Of a stretch of 8,710 nucleotides of DNA, positions 1 to 6,657 are shown in pieces (positions within the stretch are counted from its first letter, which is position 1; each line of letters begins with the position of its first letter). Source of the stretch: Chloroflexota bacterium. Its GTDB lineage: Bacteria > Chloroflexota > Anaerolineae > Anaerolineales > Anaerolineaceae. The stretch is from the NCBI GenBank assembly GCA_023406965.1, contig JAEXTI010000497.1:1-8710 (forward strand). The letters run 5' to 3'. The notes below the pieces were generated by a model. It was not told the origin of the DNA. It did not search any database and was given only the letters and a program-made list of their open reading frames with translations. Made by a program: the position numbers and the translations under genes.

Positions 1-1067
1 GCATAGATGAAGTAGGCAATCAGGGATGAGTACAGCAGGATGGCGCCGGGGTGGCCCAACAGGTAGATCTTGCGCCCGCTTTCAGCCGGAACCACCCACC
101 CGGCAGAGGTGGCCAGTTCGGGAAAGGGCAGGGTGAAGTAGATGCTATCGAGGAATTTGGCGAGCGGAGGGATGAGGTTGAAGGCGAAGGCCAGCACCAC
201 CAGGATGGCGTAAGCCGAAAAAGCCAACACCAGGGAACGTTTTTCTCGGGGCTGTTCTGGGGAGGGCAGGCTGCCGCCGTTGTGCCGATAAGCAGGCAGG
301 CGCGTGAGGGCAAAACCCGCCAGCATGCCCAGCATGGCAGCGCCGGTCGCGCCCAGCGTCCACAGGCCCGCCACCACCAGGGTGTACTGGGCCAGGCCCA
401 TCACCGCGCTGACAATGGCCACGAAAGGCAGCGTGCGGCGCACCCCGCTCCAACCACCGCCCACAAAGGCCACCAGCACGCCACAGACAAAAGAGGAAAT
501 CCCCAGCATCCAGGCTGCGTCGGGACCCAAATACTCGCCGGGCAAGTTTGTCACCGCCAGGAGAGTCTGGAAGGAAGTGGCCAGCGAGCCAAAGTTGACC
601 GCCCAGCCGTGGCCCAGGCAGGACATGAGCACCGCCTGGACGGGAGAGAAGCCCAACCCCACCAGCAGCGGCGCTGAGACGGCCACCGGCACGCCAAATC
701 CGCCCATGCCTTGCAAGAAGGAAGCAAACAGCCAGCCCAGCAGCAGCCCTTGAATGGTGCGGTCAGGGGTCAAGGCGGGCAGAGCCTGCCCGATCATGCG
801 CACCGTCCCGGCCTGATCAGCAATGTGAAAAAGCAGCAGCGCCGTCCAAACGATGTACAGTACATCCAGGGACAGGAGGATGGCCTTGACCTGGGTGTAG
901 GCGATCAGTTCGGGACCGGCCCCAAAGAAGAAAAAGGCCGCCAACAGGGCCGTGAACCAGGCAAAAGCCCCCGCTTTACTCCCGCCCCAGCGAAAGCCGA
1001 GCATGAGCACCAGCACAACGATGACCGGGGAGAAAGCCAGGAGCCAATTGATAAAGGTGAGGGGCAT
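1..1067 (-). CDS. lctP: LctP-family permease, N-terminal part (partial at window edge)
   Basis: This is an integral membrane secondary transporter of the lactate permease (LctP/LldP) family, which imports lactate, glycolate or related 2-hydroxy acids with protons. Reading the minus strand from ATG at 1067 gives 355 uninterrupted residues before the left edge; family members run to roughly 500-550, so the C-terminal third is missing. Nearly every segment is hydrophobic, with helices near residues 8-24, 36-50, 62-82, 107-138, 143-172, 186-206, 213-236, 238-255 and 279-301. Family signatures are FLQGMGGFGVPVAV at 117-130 and SCLGHGWAVNFGSLATSF at 149-166. Position 119 is Gln where E. coli LldP has Glu (FLEG), so this is a divergent subgroup and the substrate need not be lactate. 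No Shine-Dalgarno sequence precedes the ATG. It lies downstream of, and in the same direction as, the signalling operon but 97 bases from it, with its own promoter-like element. Confidence 0.85.
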   Translation of the reverse strand, partial: MPLTFINWLLAFSPVIVVLVLMLGFRWGGSKAGAFAWFTALLAAFFFFGAGPELIAYTQVKAILLSLDVLYIVWTALLLFHIADQAGTVRMIGQALPALTPDRTIQGLLLGWLFASFLQGMGGFGVPVAVSAPLLVGLGFSPVQAVLMSCLGHGWAVNFGSLATSFQTLLAVTNLPGEYLGPDAAWMLGISSFVCGVLVAFVGGGWSGVRRTLPFVAIVSAVMGLAQYTLVVAGLWTLGATGAAMLGMLAGFALTRLPAYRHNGGSLPSPEQPREKRSLVLAFSAYAILVVLAFAFNLIPPLAKFLDSIYFTLPFPELATSAGWVVPAESGRKIYLLGHPGAILLYSSLIAYFIY

Positions 1068-1074
1068 GAGCGGT

Positions 1075-1080
1075 ATTATA
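1075..1080 (-). promoter_or_regulatory. -10 element just upstream of the permease, suggesting a leaderless transcript
   Basis: Reading the minus strand, a perfect TATAAT ends seven bases before the permease ATG at 1067. Transcription would then begin on or one base before the start codon, giving a leaderless mRNA, which agrees with the absence of a ribosome binding site. No convincing -35 is present at 16-18 bases (the region reads CCTACT), and any -35 would fall in one arm of the palindrome at 1099-1126. Position and sequence are seen; promoter activity is inferred. Confidence 0.4.
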
Positions 1081-1098
1081 TCGCAAGGCAGAAGCCGA

Positions 1099-1126
1099 GT
1101 AGGGGAAATTCATGTATTTCTCCTAC
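1099..1126. repeat. Extragenic palindrome, 11-bp stem
   Basis: The arms GTAGGGGAAAT (1099-1109) and ATTTCTCCTAC (1116-1126) pair over 11 positions with one G:T pair at 1104/1121, around the loop TCATGT. The wobble keeps the stem intact in a plus-strand transcript, while the minus-strand transcript has an A:C mismatch. No T tract follows on either strand, so it is not a normal intrinsic terminator. GTAGGGG...CCCCTAC-type palindromes recur between genes in several bacterial phyla, and this looks like one copy of such a family. Confidence 0.55.
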
Positions 1127-1145
1127 CCAGTCAGCCCAATCCAGA

Positions 1146-1164
1146 CGCGGGTTTGAACCCCGCG
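1146..1164. repeat. GC-rich palindrome abutting the acetyltransferase stop
   Basis: CGCGGG (1146-1151) and CCCGCG (1159-1164) form a perfect 6-bp stem with the 7-base loop TTTGAAC. It ends directly against the TAG stop of the acetyltransferase (1165-1167). Nineteen bases separate it from the palindrome at 1099-1126; together they may be one two-hairpin repeat unit. There is no T tract, so it could slow RNA decay at the 3' end of the operon rather than terminate transcription. Confidence 0.5.
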
Positions 1165-1599
1165 CTACTTAAGGGGATAGCGGTATAAATTGGTCTCGCG
1201 GCGCTGGAAGCCCATGCGCTGGTACAGGCGGTTGGCGGCTTCGCGGGCGGGGCGCGAGGTCAGGTTGACCTCCTTGAGTCCCATCTCGGCGGCGCGATCC
1301 AGGCATGCCCGCGTCAGCGCCTCGCCCAAACCCTGCCCCCGCCAGGCTTCGTCCACAATCACATCCTCGATCCAGGCGTGGGTGCCGGTGGGGCTGGTGA
1401 AGGTGCCCAGGGTGGCAGAACCGATGATCTCACCATCAGGGGCGCGAGCCACGAACAGGTTGTTCCCAGGGTTGGAAACGATGGCTTCCAAAACATCCCA
1501 GCCAGGGGGTGGGGCAAAGGTGGTGAGTTGCGGCATCAGCCGCTCAAAGGCGCGGACCAATTCATCCGTCACCCGAGTCATTTGTTCAATGTGCGCCAT
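1165..1599 (-). CDS. GNAT-family N-acetyltransferase
   Basis: A cytoplasmic 144-residue GCN5-related acetyltransferase, transferring acetyl from acetyl-CoA to an unknown amine. The acetyl-CoA pyrophosphate loop (motif A) is clear: EDVIVDEAWRGQGLG at residues 78-92, with RGQGLG matching Q/RxxGxG/A. Motif B follows with LTSRPAREAANRLYQRMGF around 113-131, where the YQRMGF element is typical. ATG at 1599 is chosen over an in-frame TTG at 1608: the AAGGA at 1613-1609 sits nine bases before the ATG but directly touches the TTG. The gene is last in the kinase operon, 12 bases after the HD-GYP stop, with its ribosome binding site overlapping that stop, so translation is probably coupled. The substrate cannot be read from sequence; the operon position makes a regulatory role possible but unproven. 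Confidence 0.88.
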   Translation of the reverse strand: MAHIEQMTRVTDELVRAFERLMPQLTTFAPPPGWDVLEAIVSNPGNNLFVARAPDGEIIGSATLGTFTSPTGTHAWIEDVIVDEAWRGQGLGEALTRACLDRAAEMGLKEVNLTSRPAREAANRLYQRMGFQRRETNLYRYPLK

Positions 1600-1605
1600 C
1601 TCGTT

Positions 1606-1613
1606 CAATCCTT
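1606..1613 (-). promoter_or_regulatory. Ribosome binding site that decides the acetyltransferase start
   Basis: On the minus strand, TAAGGATTG holds the HD-GYP stop codon TAA, an AAGGA Shine-Dalgarno core (1613-1609) and a possible TTG start. The core is adjacent to the TTG, so it can only serve the ATG at 1599, nine bases further on. Confidence 0.55.
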
Positions 1614-3003
1614 AATCCGCCGCTATGTGGATTTCGGGCCAGCGGTCCCAGGGCGGGCTTTGAATAATTTCGGTAAAGGTTCGCACCACCTGCGGGTCAA
1701 ATTTTGTGCCCGACTGGCGGCAAATGTGCGTCAAAGTGGCCTCGCGCGACCAGGCCAGCCGGTAAGGCCGGTCGGACGTGAGCGCGTCCCACACATCCAC
1801 GGCCGCAAAGATGCGCGCCGAGAGGGGGATTTCCTCGCCCTTTAATCCGCGCGGGTAACCGCTGCCGTCCCAAGATTCGTGATGGTTATAGGGGATGTCG
1901 ATCGCCGCGTGCAGGTAGGCAATGCCCGAGAGCAGTTGCATCGAATAGATGGGGTGCTGGCGCATAATCTTCCATTCATCTTCCGATAAGCTGGATGGCT
2001 TCAGTAGGATGTGATCGGGCACCGCCAGCTTGCCAATATCGTGCAGCAATGAGCCATAGCGGACAGCCTGCATCTTTTCTTCCGGTATGCCCATGCGGCG
2101 GGCCAGTTCCAGGGTCAATTCCACCACCCGGCGACTGTGCCCGGCAGTCTCGCGCTCGCGCAGCTCCAACGCCTTGGCCCAACCCTCAATGGTCGCTTCG
2201 TAGGCCTCGCTCAACTGGCGCAGGGCATTCTGCAGTTGCTCTTCGGCCTGCATGCGCGCGGTGACATCGGTCGAAACGCCAATCACACCTTGCGGGTGAC
2301 CGTCGGTGCTTTGCACCGGCGAGAACCAACTATCCAATTGAATCCCGGACACGTCAATAACCTTGGAGTGCGCTTCACCTTGTAGGGCACGGTAAATGCT
2401 GTTGATCATAGCCGGCGAGCGGGCATATATTTCTTCGACAGATCGCCCAACCATTTCACCAGGGTGCAGGTTTAAAATAGTCAGGCCGCGTCCTTCTGAT
2501 AGAGTGAAGCGGCCATCATGATCCAGAGCAAACAAAACCAGCGGGGCGTTGTTCACCACGGTATGAAGCAATTCCTCATTCTTACGCAATGAGTCTTCCA
2601 TGATCGTGTGCTCGTTCATCAACTGCCACTGCTGGATGGCCCGCTCGGCGATGTGCGGCATATCTGCCAGGATATATTCGGACTTCACCACGTAGTCCAA
2701 AGCCCCGGCGCGAATCGCCTCTACTGCCACGCGCTCATTGCCGTGGCTGGTCATCACGATCATCGGTAGATGTTGCTTGGCGGAGCGCACCAAACCCAGG
2801 GCATCGCCATCAGGCAAACGCCAGTCGGCGATCACCAGGTCAAATTCCACGGGCGGAAATTCCAGGTGATCGCGGGCTGCCGCCAGCGTGGTAGCAATCC
2901 ATAATTGAGCCTGGAATTCCGAATCTTCAAATGCGCGCCGAATTAACTCGACGTGCGATTCTTCATCCTCAATCAATAAAATATCAGAAATATCTTTGCC
3001 CAT
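1612..3003 (-). CDS. Response regulator with REC, PAS and HD-GYP domains (c-di-GMP phosphodiesterase)
   Basis: A 463-residue cytoplasmic response regulator predicted to hydrolyse cyclic di-GMP when phosphorylated. The receiver domain spans about 5-125, with acidic pocket E12/D13, phospho-acceptor D60 in VIADWRLPDG, T85 and conserved K107. A PAS domain follows at about 141-250, and a short coiled linker at 250-275. The C-terminal HD-GYP domain covers about 276-450: H289, catalytic HDIGK at 321-325, H350, the H374-H375-E376 triplet and DGSGYP at 379-384, with the GYP signature intact. All metal and catalytic positions expected of the family that I can recognise are present, so it should be active. 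The ATG at 3003 lies 20 bases after the upstream regulator's stop and has no evident Shine-Dalgarno sequence, which suggests coupled translation. It is most likely phosphorylated by the kinase of the same operon. Confidence 0.93.
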   Translation of the reverse strand: MGKDISDILLIEDEESHVELIRRAFEDSEFQAQLWIATTLAAARDHLEFPPVEFDLVIADWRLPDGDALGLVRSAKQHLPMIVMTSHGNERVAVEAIRAGALDYVVKSEYILADMPHIAERAIQQWQLMNEHTIMEDSLRKNEELLHTVVNNAPLVLFALDHDGRFTLSEGRGLTILNLHPGEMVGRSVEEIYARSPAMINSIYRALQGEAHSKVIDVSGIQLDSWFSPVQSTDGHPQGVIGVSTDVTARMQAEEQLQNALRQLSEAYEATIEGWAKALELRERETAGHSRRVVELTLELARRMGIPEEKMQAVRYGSLLHDIGKLAVPDHILLKPSSLSEDEWKIMRQHPIYSMQLLSGIAYLHAAIDIPYNHHESWDGSGYPRGLKGEEIPLSARIFAAVDVWDALTSDRPYRLAWSREATLTHICRQSGTKFDPQVVRTFTEIIQSPPWDRWPEIHIAAD

Positions 3004-3023
3004 AAAGAATTGTAACGGCGACC

Positions 3024-3467
3024 TCAGGCTGGATTGGTATTCCAGCCTAACCAGTAATAGCCCATGTCATCCATGAGCTTGGTAAATTCCTCAAAACCCA
3101 CCGGTTTAACCAGGTAGCTGTTCACATGATTGTCGTAGGCGCGAGCGATATCTTTTTCGGCTTCAGAGGTAGTCAATACAACCACCGGGATAATCTTCAA
3201 CTCTTCATCTTGCTTGATTGCATCCAGAACTTGCAGGCCGTCTACCCTCGGGAGGCGCAAATCTAGCAAGATGATATGTGGCCGAGGGCTGGAGGCCGGG
3301 TCGGAATAAGCGCCCTGGTGAAACAAATACTCCAGGGCCTGCTGACCATCACTCACATGGTTGATGTGGTTGGTGATGCGGTGTTCGGACATCGTCCGAA
3401 TGATCAACTCGGCATGGTCGGGGTTGTCCTCGATCAGCAAAACCAGCACAGGCTCTCCGTTCATCAT
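3024..3467 (-). CDS. Single-domain CheY-like response regulator (Rcp1 type)
   Basis: A 147-residue stand-alone receiver with no output domain. The active site is complete: E13/D14, phospho-acceptor D69 in ILLDLRLP, T100 in VVLTTS, and K121 in LVKPV. The longer alpha2/beta3 region (about 48-63) and the C-terminal GYYWLGWN tail resemble the Rcp1 group first known from cyanobacterial phytochrome partners, which act as phosphate shuttles or protein-binding switches. The first ATG (3467) overlaps the kinase stop as ATGA. A second ATG immediately follows (3464), and the AGGAG of the leader lies four bases before the first and seven before the second, so the 146-residue form may be the main product. 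Its gene lies between kinase and HD-GYP regulator, so competition or relay for the kinase's phosphoryl group is likely. Confidence 0.92.
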   Translation of the reverse strand: MMNGEPVLVLLIEDNPDHAELIIRTMSEHRITNHINHVSDGQQALEYLFHQGAYSDPASSPRPHIILLDLRLPRVDGLQVLDAIKQDEELKIIPVVVLTTSEAEKDIARAYDNHVNSYLVKPVGFEEFTKLMDDMGYYWLGWNTNPA

Positions 3468-5185
3468 ACCTCTCCTGGTGGGGCCGCTTTATGTGAGATT
3501 GGAAGCGTAAAACAGAAAGTTGATCCCATGCCCTCCCCTTCTGATTCTACCCATATTTTGCCATTATGTACATTAATAATCCGATGAACCAGAGCCAGGC
3601 CCACTCCTGTGCCTTCGCTGCGGGCATCTAGCTTGTTGAACAAGCCAAATACCGTCTCGTGGAAGCGCGGTTCAATGCCCTGCCCGTTGTCCTCCACATA
3701 AAACAGACACATCTCAGGCTGGTCGTGAGGCCGCGAACCTACTTCGATGTGCGGACGGAGCTGAGAGCCCATGAACTTCACCGCGTTATCTAAAAGGTTT
3801 TGTAGAACTTCCACCAGGCGGGCGCGGTCACCGGAAATGGCGGGCATGTCCGGCTGGACGGTGACCTGCACGCCGCGGGCGGCAATCTGCCCGGCCACCA
3901 GTTCCAGCGCGTCGCGCACAATGGTGTTAAAGGATACGGTTTGTGGTGTGTTGATGATGCGCCCAATCCGCGATAGCTCCAGCAAGTCGTCTAGCAGTTG
4001 CTGCATCTTGGTGGTCGCTTCGCTCACCCGGTTGAGATCGGCGTTCAGGCGCTCAATGTTGCCACTCTGCGCATCGCGGGCGATGAAGCCCAGAAACCCG
4101 CGGATGGTAATCAGCGGGCTCTTTAAATCGTGCGAAACGGTGTAGGTAAAGCGCTCCAGCTCGGCATTCTTGGCTTCCAACTCGCGGATCAAATTCTCGC
4201 GTTCCTGCTCGCTTTGTTTGAAGCGGGTGATGTCGACAAAGGCGGCGGCAATGGAACGCGGCCCGGCTGAGAACAAGCGCTCTTCCAATGCCAGGGTCAC
4301 TTTGCCGTTTTCGAGGATAGTCCTCTCACTGGTTATTGGTTCTCCGCCGCGAACGACCGAATAAGCATGTTCCATTAATTCAGTTTCGTCAAAGCCGGTC
4401 TTGATTTCTTCGAGGGTTATCCCGATTTTGGGGCGTTGGTCTTGCTGTAATCCCAGCGTAGATGCCGGGTTTGACATTCTCAACACCAACCGGTCGTTAT
4501 CATTCAAATCGAACAAGTAGACCCCAATGGGCAGGGCTTCGATCACGCGCCGGAAACGATCCTCTGAAATTCGCAGCGCATCTTCCATCCGGCGGCGCTC
4601 CCAAAGCTCGTTGCGCCAGCGATTGACCATGATATCCAATGCGCGTAAACCGTAATAGAGGAGCAGGCCCTGGAACACAAAGATGATCGAGTAGACGATC
4701 CAAGATGTCAGCGAGTCGATTTTGAGAGGCGGCAGCCACCCGGCCAATTCTGCCAGGTAAAGCCCCAACCCCGTGAGAACCGCGGCGGCAACAGAAGCGA
4801 TGATACCGCGGTAACCGAGCAGAAATCCCCCGATGAGGCTCAATACACCAAAGCATCCAAAGGTCGCAAGCCGCACGCCGCCTGCCAGGGCCACAATGAT
4901 CGTAAAAAGCCCCCATAACACTATGAGGATGATCAGGCTGGCCGTGCGGATCGATCCGCGGCGCATGAGCCACAGGCAGAAAATGGCCACCAGAATGGAC
5001 GTTCCGGTGAAAAGGATGGTGTCAATTCCACCGCCCCCGGTGAGGAGGATGGCAGCGGAGCCCGACCCGCCCAGCAGGATCACGCAATATAGAATGGCGT
5101 TGAGGAAAGCCGCCTTGTTGGTCCGTTCTTCCTCTCCGGGAAAAACAGGCGGTGCGAACAGTGCAACAAGTCGTTTGAGTGCCAT
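3464..5185 (-). CDS. Membrane-bound PAS sensor histidine kinase
   Basis: A 573-residue kinase heading the signalling operon. About six hydrophobic helices (roughly 25-49, 53-74, 81-102, 104-124, 127-147, 159-180) with short loops form the N-terminal membrane module, which has no large extracytoplasmic sensor domain. A PAS domain follows at about 206-322, then a coiled coil at 325-345. The dimerisation/phosphoacceptor motif is SHDLKSPL with H352. The ATPase domain shows the N box (LQNLLDNAVKF), G1 (DNGQGI), the F box (FGLFNKL) and G2 (GTGVGLAL), so it should be active. The kinase core resembles that of phytochrome-like kinases that pair with Rcp1-type receivers. ATG at 5185 is chosen over ATG at 5212: a GAGGAG is correctly placed before 5185 and nothing suitable precedes 5212. 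Its stop overlaps the next gene's start. The stimulus is not evident. Confidence 0.93.
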   Translation of the reverse strand: MALKRLVALFAPPVFPGEEERTNKAAFLNAILYCVILLGGSGSAAILLTGGGGIDTILFTGTSILVAIFCLWLMRRGSIRTASLIILIVLWGLFTIIVALAGGVRLATFGCFGVLSLIGGFLLGYRGIIASVAAAVLTGLGLYLAELAGWLPPLKIDSLTSWIVYSIIFVFQGLLLYYGLRALDIMVNRWRNELWERRRMEDALRISEDRFRRVIEALPIGVYLFDLNDNDRLVLRMSNPASTLGLQQDQRPKIGITLEEIKTGFDETELMEHAYSVVRGGEPITSERTILENGKVTLALEERLFSAGPRSIAAAFVDITRFKQSEQERENLIRELEAKNAELERFTYTVSHDLKSPLITIRGFLGFIARDAQSGNIERLNADLNRVSEATTKMQQLLDDLLELSRIGRIINTPQTVSFNTIVRDALELVAGQIAARGVQVTVQPDMPAISGDRARLVEVLQNLLDNAVKFMGSQLRPHIEVGSRPHDQPEMCLFYVEDNGQGIEPRFHETVFGLFNKLDARSEGTGVGLALVHRIINVHNGKIWVESEGEGMGSTFCFTLPISHKAAPPGEV

Positions 5186-5196
5186 GTTTCTCCTCA
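5186..5196 (-). promoter_or_regulatory. Ribosome binding site fixing the kinase start
   Basis: The minus strand reads TGAGGAGAAAC immediately before the ATG at 5185, a strong Shine-Dalgarno match four to five bases away. The ATG 27 bases upstream (5212) has only CCACCTCAGG before it, which is why the shorter protein is preferred. Confidence 0.7.
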
Positions 5197-5254
5197 ATTG
5201 CTGAAGGGGCATCCTGAGGTGGCCGAATTACGAAGTTGTTTTTACCTTATTTGA

Positions 5255-5260
5255 ATTATA
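5255..5260 (-). promoter_or_regulatory. -10 element of the kinase operon promoter
   Basis: A perfect TATAAT on the minus strand lies 70 bases upstream of the kinase ATG, in the only AT-rich part of the gap between this operon and the terminator at 5307-5347. Transcription would start near 5248. The hexamer 17 bases upstream (GTAAGG, 5278-5283) is a poor -35, so either an activator or an alternative sigma contact is needed, or the promoter is weak. Confidence 0.5.
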
Positions 5261-5306
5261 GTACCGTTTCACGAAATCCTTACGCTTCGCCAAGTGGCAG
5301 CATAAT

Positions 5307-5347
5307 AAAAGCGGATTCGGCATACCGTGCGCCGAATCCGCTTTTTT
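5307..5347. terminator. Bidirectional intrinsic terminator
   Basis: GCGGATTCGGC (5311-5321) and GCCGAATCCGC (5331-5341) form a perfect 11-bp stem around a 9-base loop, flanked by AAAA on the left and TTTTTT on the right; the A/T flanks extend pairing to 15 bp. On the minus strand the hairpin is followed by TTTTATTATG, and it lies 18 bases past the stop of the substrate-binding lipoprotein (5365), so ending that transcript is its clear job. On the plus strand the T6 tract could block readthrough from antisense transcription. Confidence 0.9.
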
Positions 5348-5364
5348 CGTGAGACTGTGGAATG

Positions 5365-6501
5365 CTAAGGTGTTACCATTTCGACAAAACTTACCCGTCC
5401 GTCTTTCACCTGCAACACGGCGGCGGGCTTGATGGGGTTATGGAATTCATCAAAAACGATGGTTCCGGTTACACCCTCAAACTCAATTTCAGCCAACGCA
5501 TCCTTCACTTTGGCGGCGTCGTCGGCCCCGGCTTTTTCAATGGCAGCCAGGAGCATATTGGTGGCGTCGTACGCCATGGTGGCAATTGAATCGGGCGCAG
5601 CGCCATATTTTTCAGTAAACTTCTTGACCCAATCCTGCACTTCGGGCCGCGGGTCTTCCTGCGAGTAGAAATTGGAGAAATAACTGCCCTCCGCTGCGTC
5701 CAGGTTCAGGTCGGCGGAATCCCAGGCATCGCCGCCCATAATGACCGCGGTGGCGCCCTTTTCTTTCGCCTGAGCCGCCACTAGATTGGTGATATTGTAA
5801 TAATCGGGCAGGTAAAGCACCTCGGCGCCAGATTCGGCGACCTTGGTTAGGATGGCGGAAAAATCGGTGTCGGCGCTGGAATACGATTCCTTACCCACCA
5901 CTTCGCCGCCGTTTTCCAGCCAGGTCTTTTCAAACGCTTCAGCCAGGCTGCGGACGTAATCGTTGCCGATGTCGGACATGATGAAAGCTTTGGTGAAGCC
6001 CTGGTCTTTGGCGAAGCGAGCCATCACCTTGCCCTGGAAGGAATTGATGAAGCAAGCCCGGAAGACGTAGCTCTTGGTCTTGCCGTCCACATCCACCGTC
6101 ACGCCTTCGGCTGTGGAGGAAGGGGTAATCATGACTACGCCTTTGGCCTCGGCAACTTCGGAGGCGGGAATGGAGGCTTTGGAGCAGACCTCGCCAATCA
6201 GATAATTGACTCCGTCCTGGTCGATCAACTTGTTGGCCGCATTGACCGACGGGTCGGCGGCACACTGGCTATCCACCACCACCGCTTCGATCTGCTTGCC
6301 CAACACGCCGCCTCTGGCATTCCATTCATCAATGGCCATTTGCGCCGCGTCGCGATGGGAGGTGCCGTATGTGGGCGCCGGGCCGCTGAGCGGGGCCAGG
6401 ATGCCGACCTTGATCGTGCCGCCGGGTGCGGCAGCCTGACCACAACCGGTGGTCAGTAAACCAACCACCAACAATACAGACAAGATTTTGAAAAGTTTCA
6501 T
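5365..6501 (-). CDS. Branched-chain-amino-acid-type ABC substrate-binding lipoprotein
   Basis: A 378-residue periplasmic-binding protein of the LivJ/LivK-like family (type I fold), probably anchored outside the membrane as a lipoprotein. It begins with a charged n-region and hydrophobic stretch (residues 2-16) and LTTGC ending in C20, a slightly off-consensus lipobox with Leu at -4 rather than -3. The mature start TIKVGILAPLSGP, then ARGGVLGKQIEAVVVDSQ, INPSSTAEG-like ITPSSTAEG and IMGGDAWDS are typical of the family, which binds amino acids, urea, amides or aromatic acids. An AAGGAGGAG precedes the ATG at 6501 by about five bases. The usual neighbours (two permeases, two ATPases) are absent: a terminator follows directly and a divergent regulator lies upstream. 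It may serve a transporter elsewhere or act in sensing. Ligand not determinable from sequence. Confidence 0.92.
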   Translation of the reverse strand: MKLFKILSVLLVVGLLTTGCGQAAAPGGTIKVGILAPLSGPAPTYGTSHRDAAQMAIDEWNARGGVLGKQIEAVVVDSQCAADPSVNAANKLIDQDGVNYLIGEVCSKASIPASEVAEAKGVVMITPSSTAEGVTVDVDGKTKSYVFRACFINSFQGKVMARFAKDQGFTKAFIMSDIGNDYVRSLAEAFEKTWLENGGEVVGKESYSSADTDFSAILTKVAESGAEVLYLPDYYNITNLVAAQAKEKGATAVIMGGDAWDSADLNLDAAEGSYFSNFYSQEDPRPEVQDWVKKFTEKYGAAPDSIATMAYDATNMLLAAIEKAGADDAAKVKDALAEIEFEGVTGTIVFDEFHNPIKPAAVLQVKDGRVSFVEMVTP

Positions 6502-6505
6502 CGAT

Positions 6506-6608
6506 CTCCTCCTTGAAAAAAATTAAACACACCAGGTGGCGAACGCCTGGGCGCTTATAAACCACGGATATCCAGCCTGAACAGGCGCAGGAAATTCCCT
6601 GGGTCAGG
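6506..6608 (-). promoter_or_regulatory. Structured leader of the lipoprotein gene (possible attenuator)
   Basis: Three inverted repeats built on the same CCTG/CAGG core lie in line before the gene: 6598-6608 (CCTG-GGT-CAGG), 6575-6586 (GCCTG-AA-CAGGC) and 6532-6550 (CCAGGTG-GCGAA-CGCCTGG, 7 bp with one G:T). In the minus-strand RNA the last hairpin is followed by TGTGTTTAATTTTTTT (to 6516) and then directly by the Shine-Dalgarno AAGGAGGAG (6514-6506). CAGGTGGC occurs twice (6533-6540, 6605-6612), so arms could exchange partners. This has the shape of an attenuator or translational switch, but no known riboswitch class is recognised and the T tract is not tight against the stem. Transcription through it is assumed; no confident promoter was found for this gene. 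Confidence 0.35.
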
Positions 6609-6657
6609 TGGCATCGGGCGGATGAACTTGTAAGGGTTGAATTCGGAAACAAAGGTT

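Noticed and set aside
1146..1167. A GTTCAAA-containing hairpin on the minus strand resembling a tRNA T-arm.
   Set aside because: With GTTCAAA in the loop the stem register is shifted by one base from a real T-arm, and no acceptor stem, anticodon arm or D-arm is present nearby.
51..1172. Long plus-strand open frames opposite the permease.
   Set aside because: They lack family features and are rich in Gln, His, Arg and Pro, as expected of the reverse of a GC-rich membrane-protein gene; the minus-strand frame gives a clear LctP protein.
1600..1608. TTG start for the acetyltransferase at 1608.
   Set aside because: The only Shine-Dalgarno core touches the TTG with no spacer; the ATG at 1599 has workable spacing.
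5186..5212. Nine-residue longer start for the histidine kinase at 5212.
   Set aside because: No ribosome binding site precedes it, while a strong one precedes the ATG at 5185.
6588..6601. CAGGAAATTCCCTG partial palindrome.
   Set aside because: One paired position mismatched and it overlaps the other CAGG/CCTG inverted repeats, so it was not listed as a separate site.
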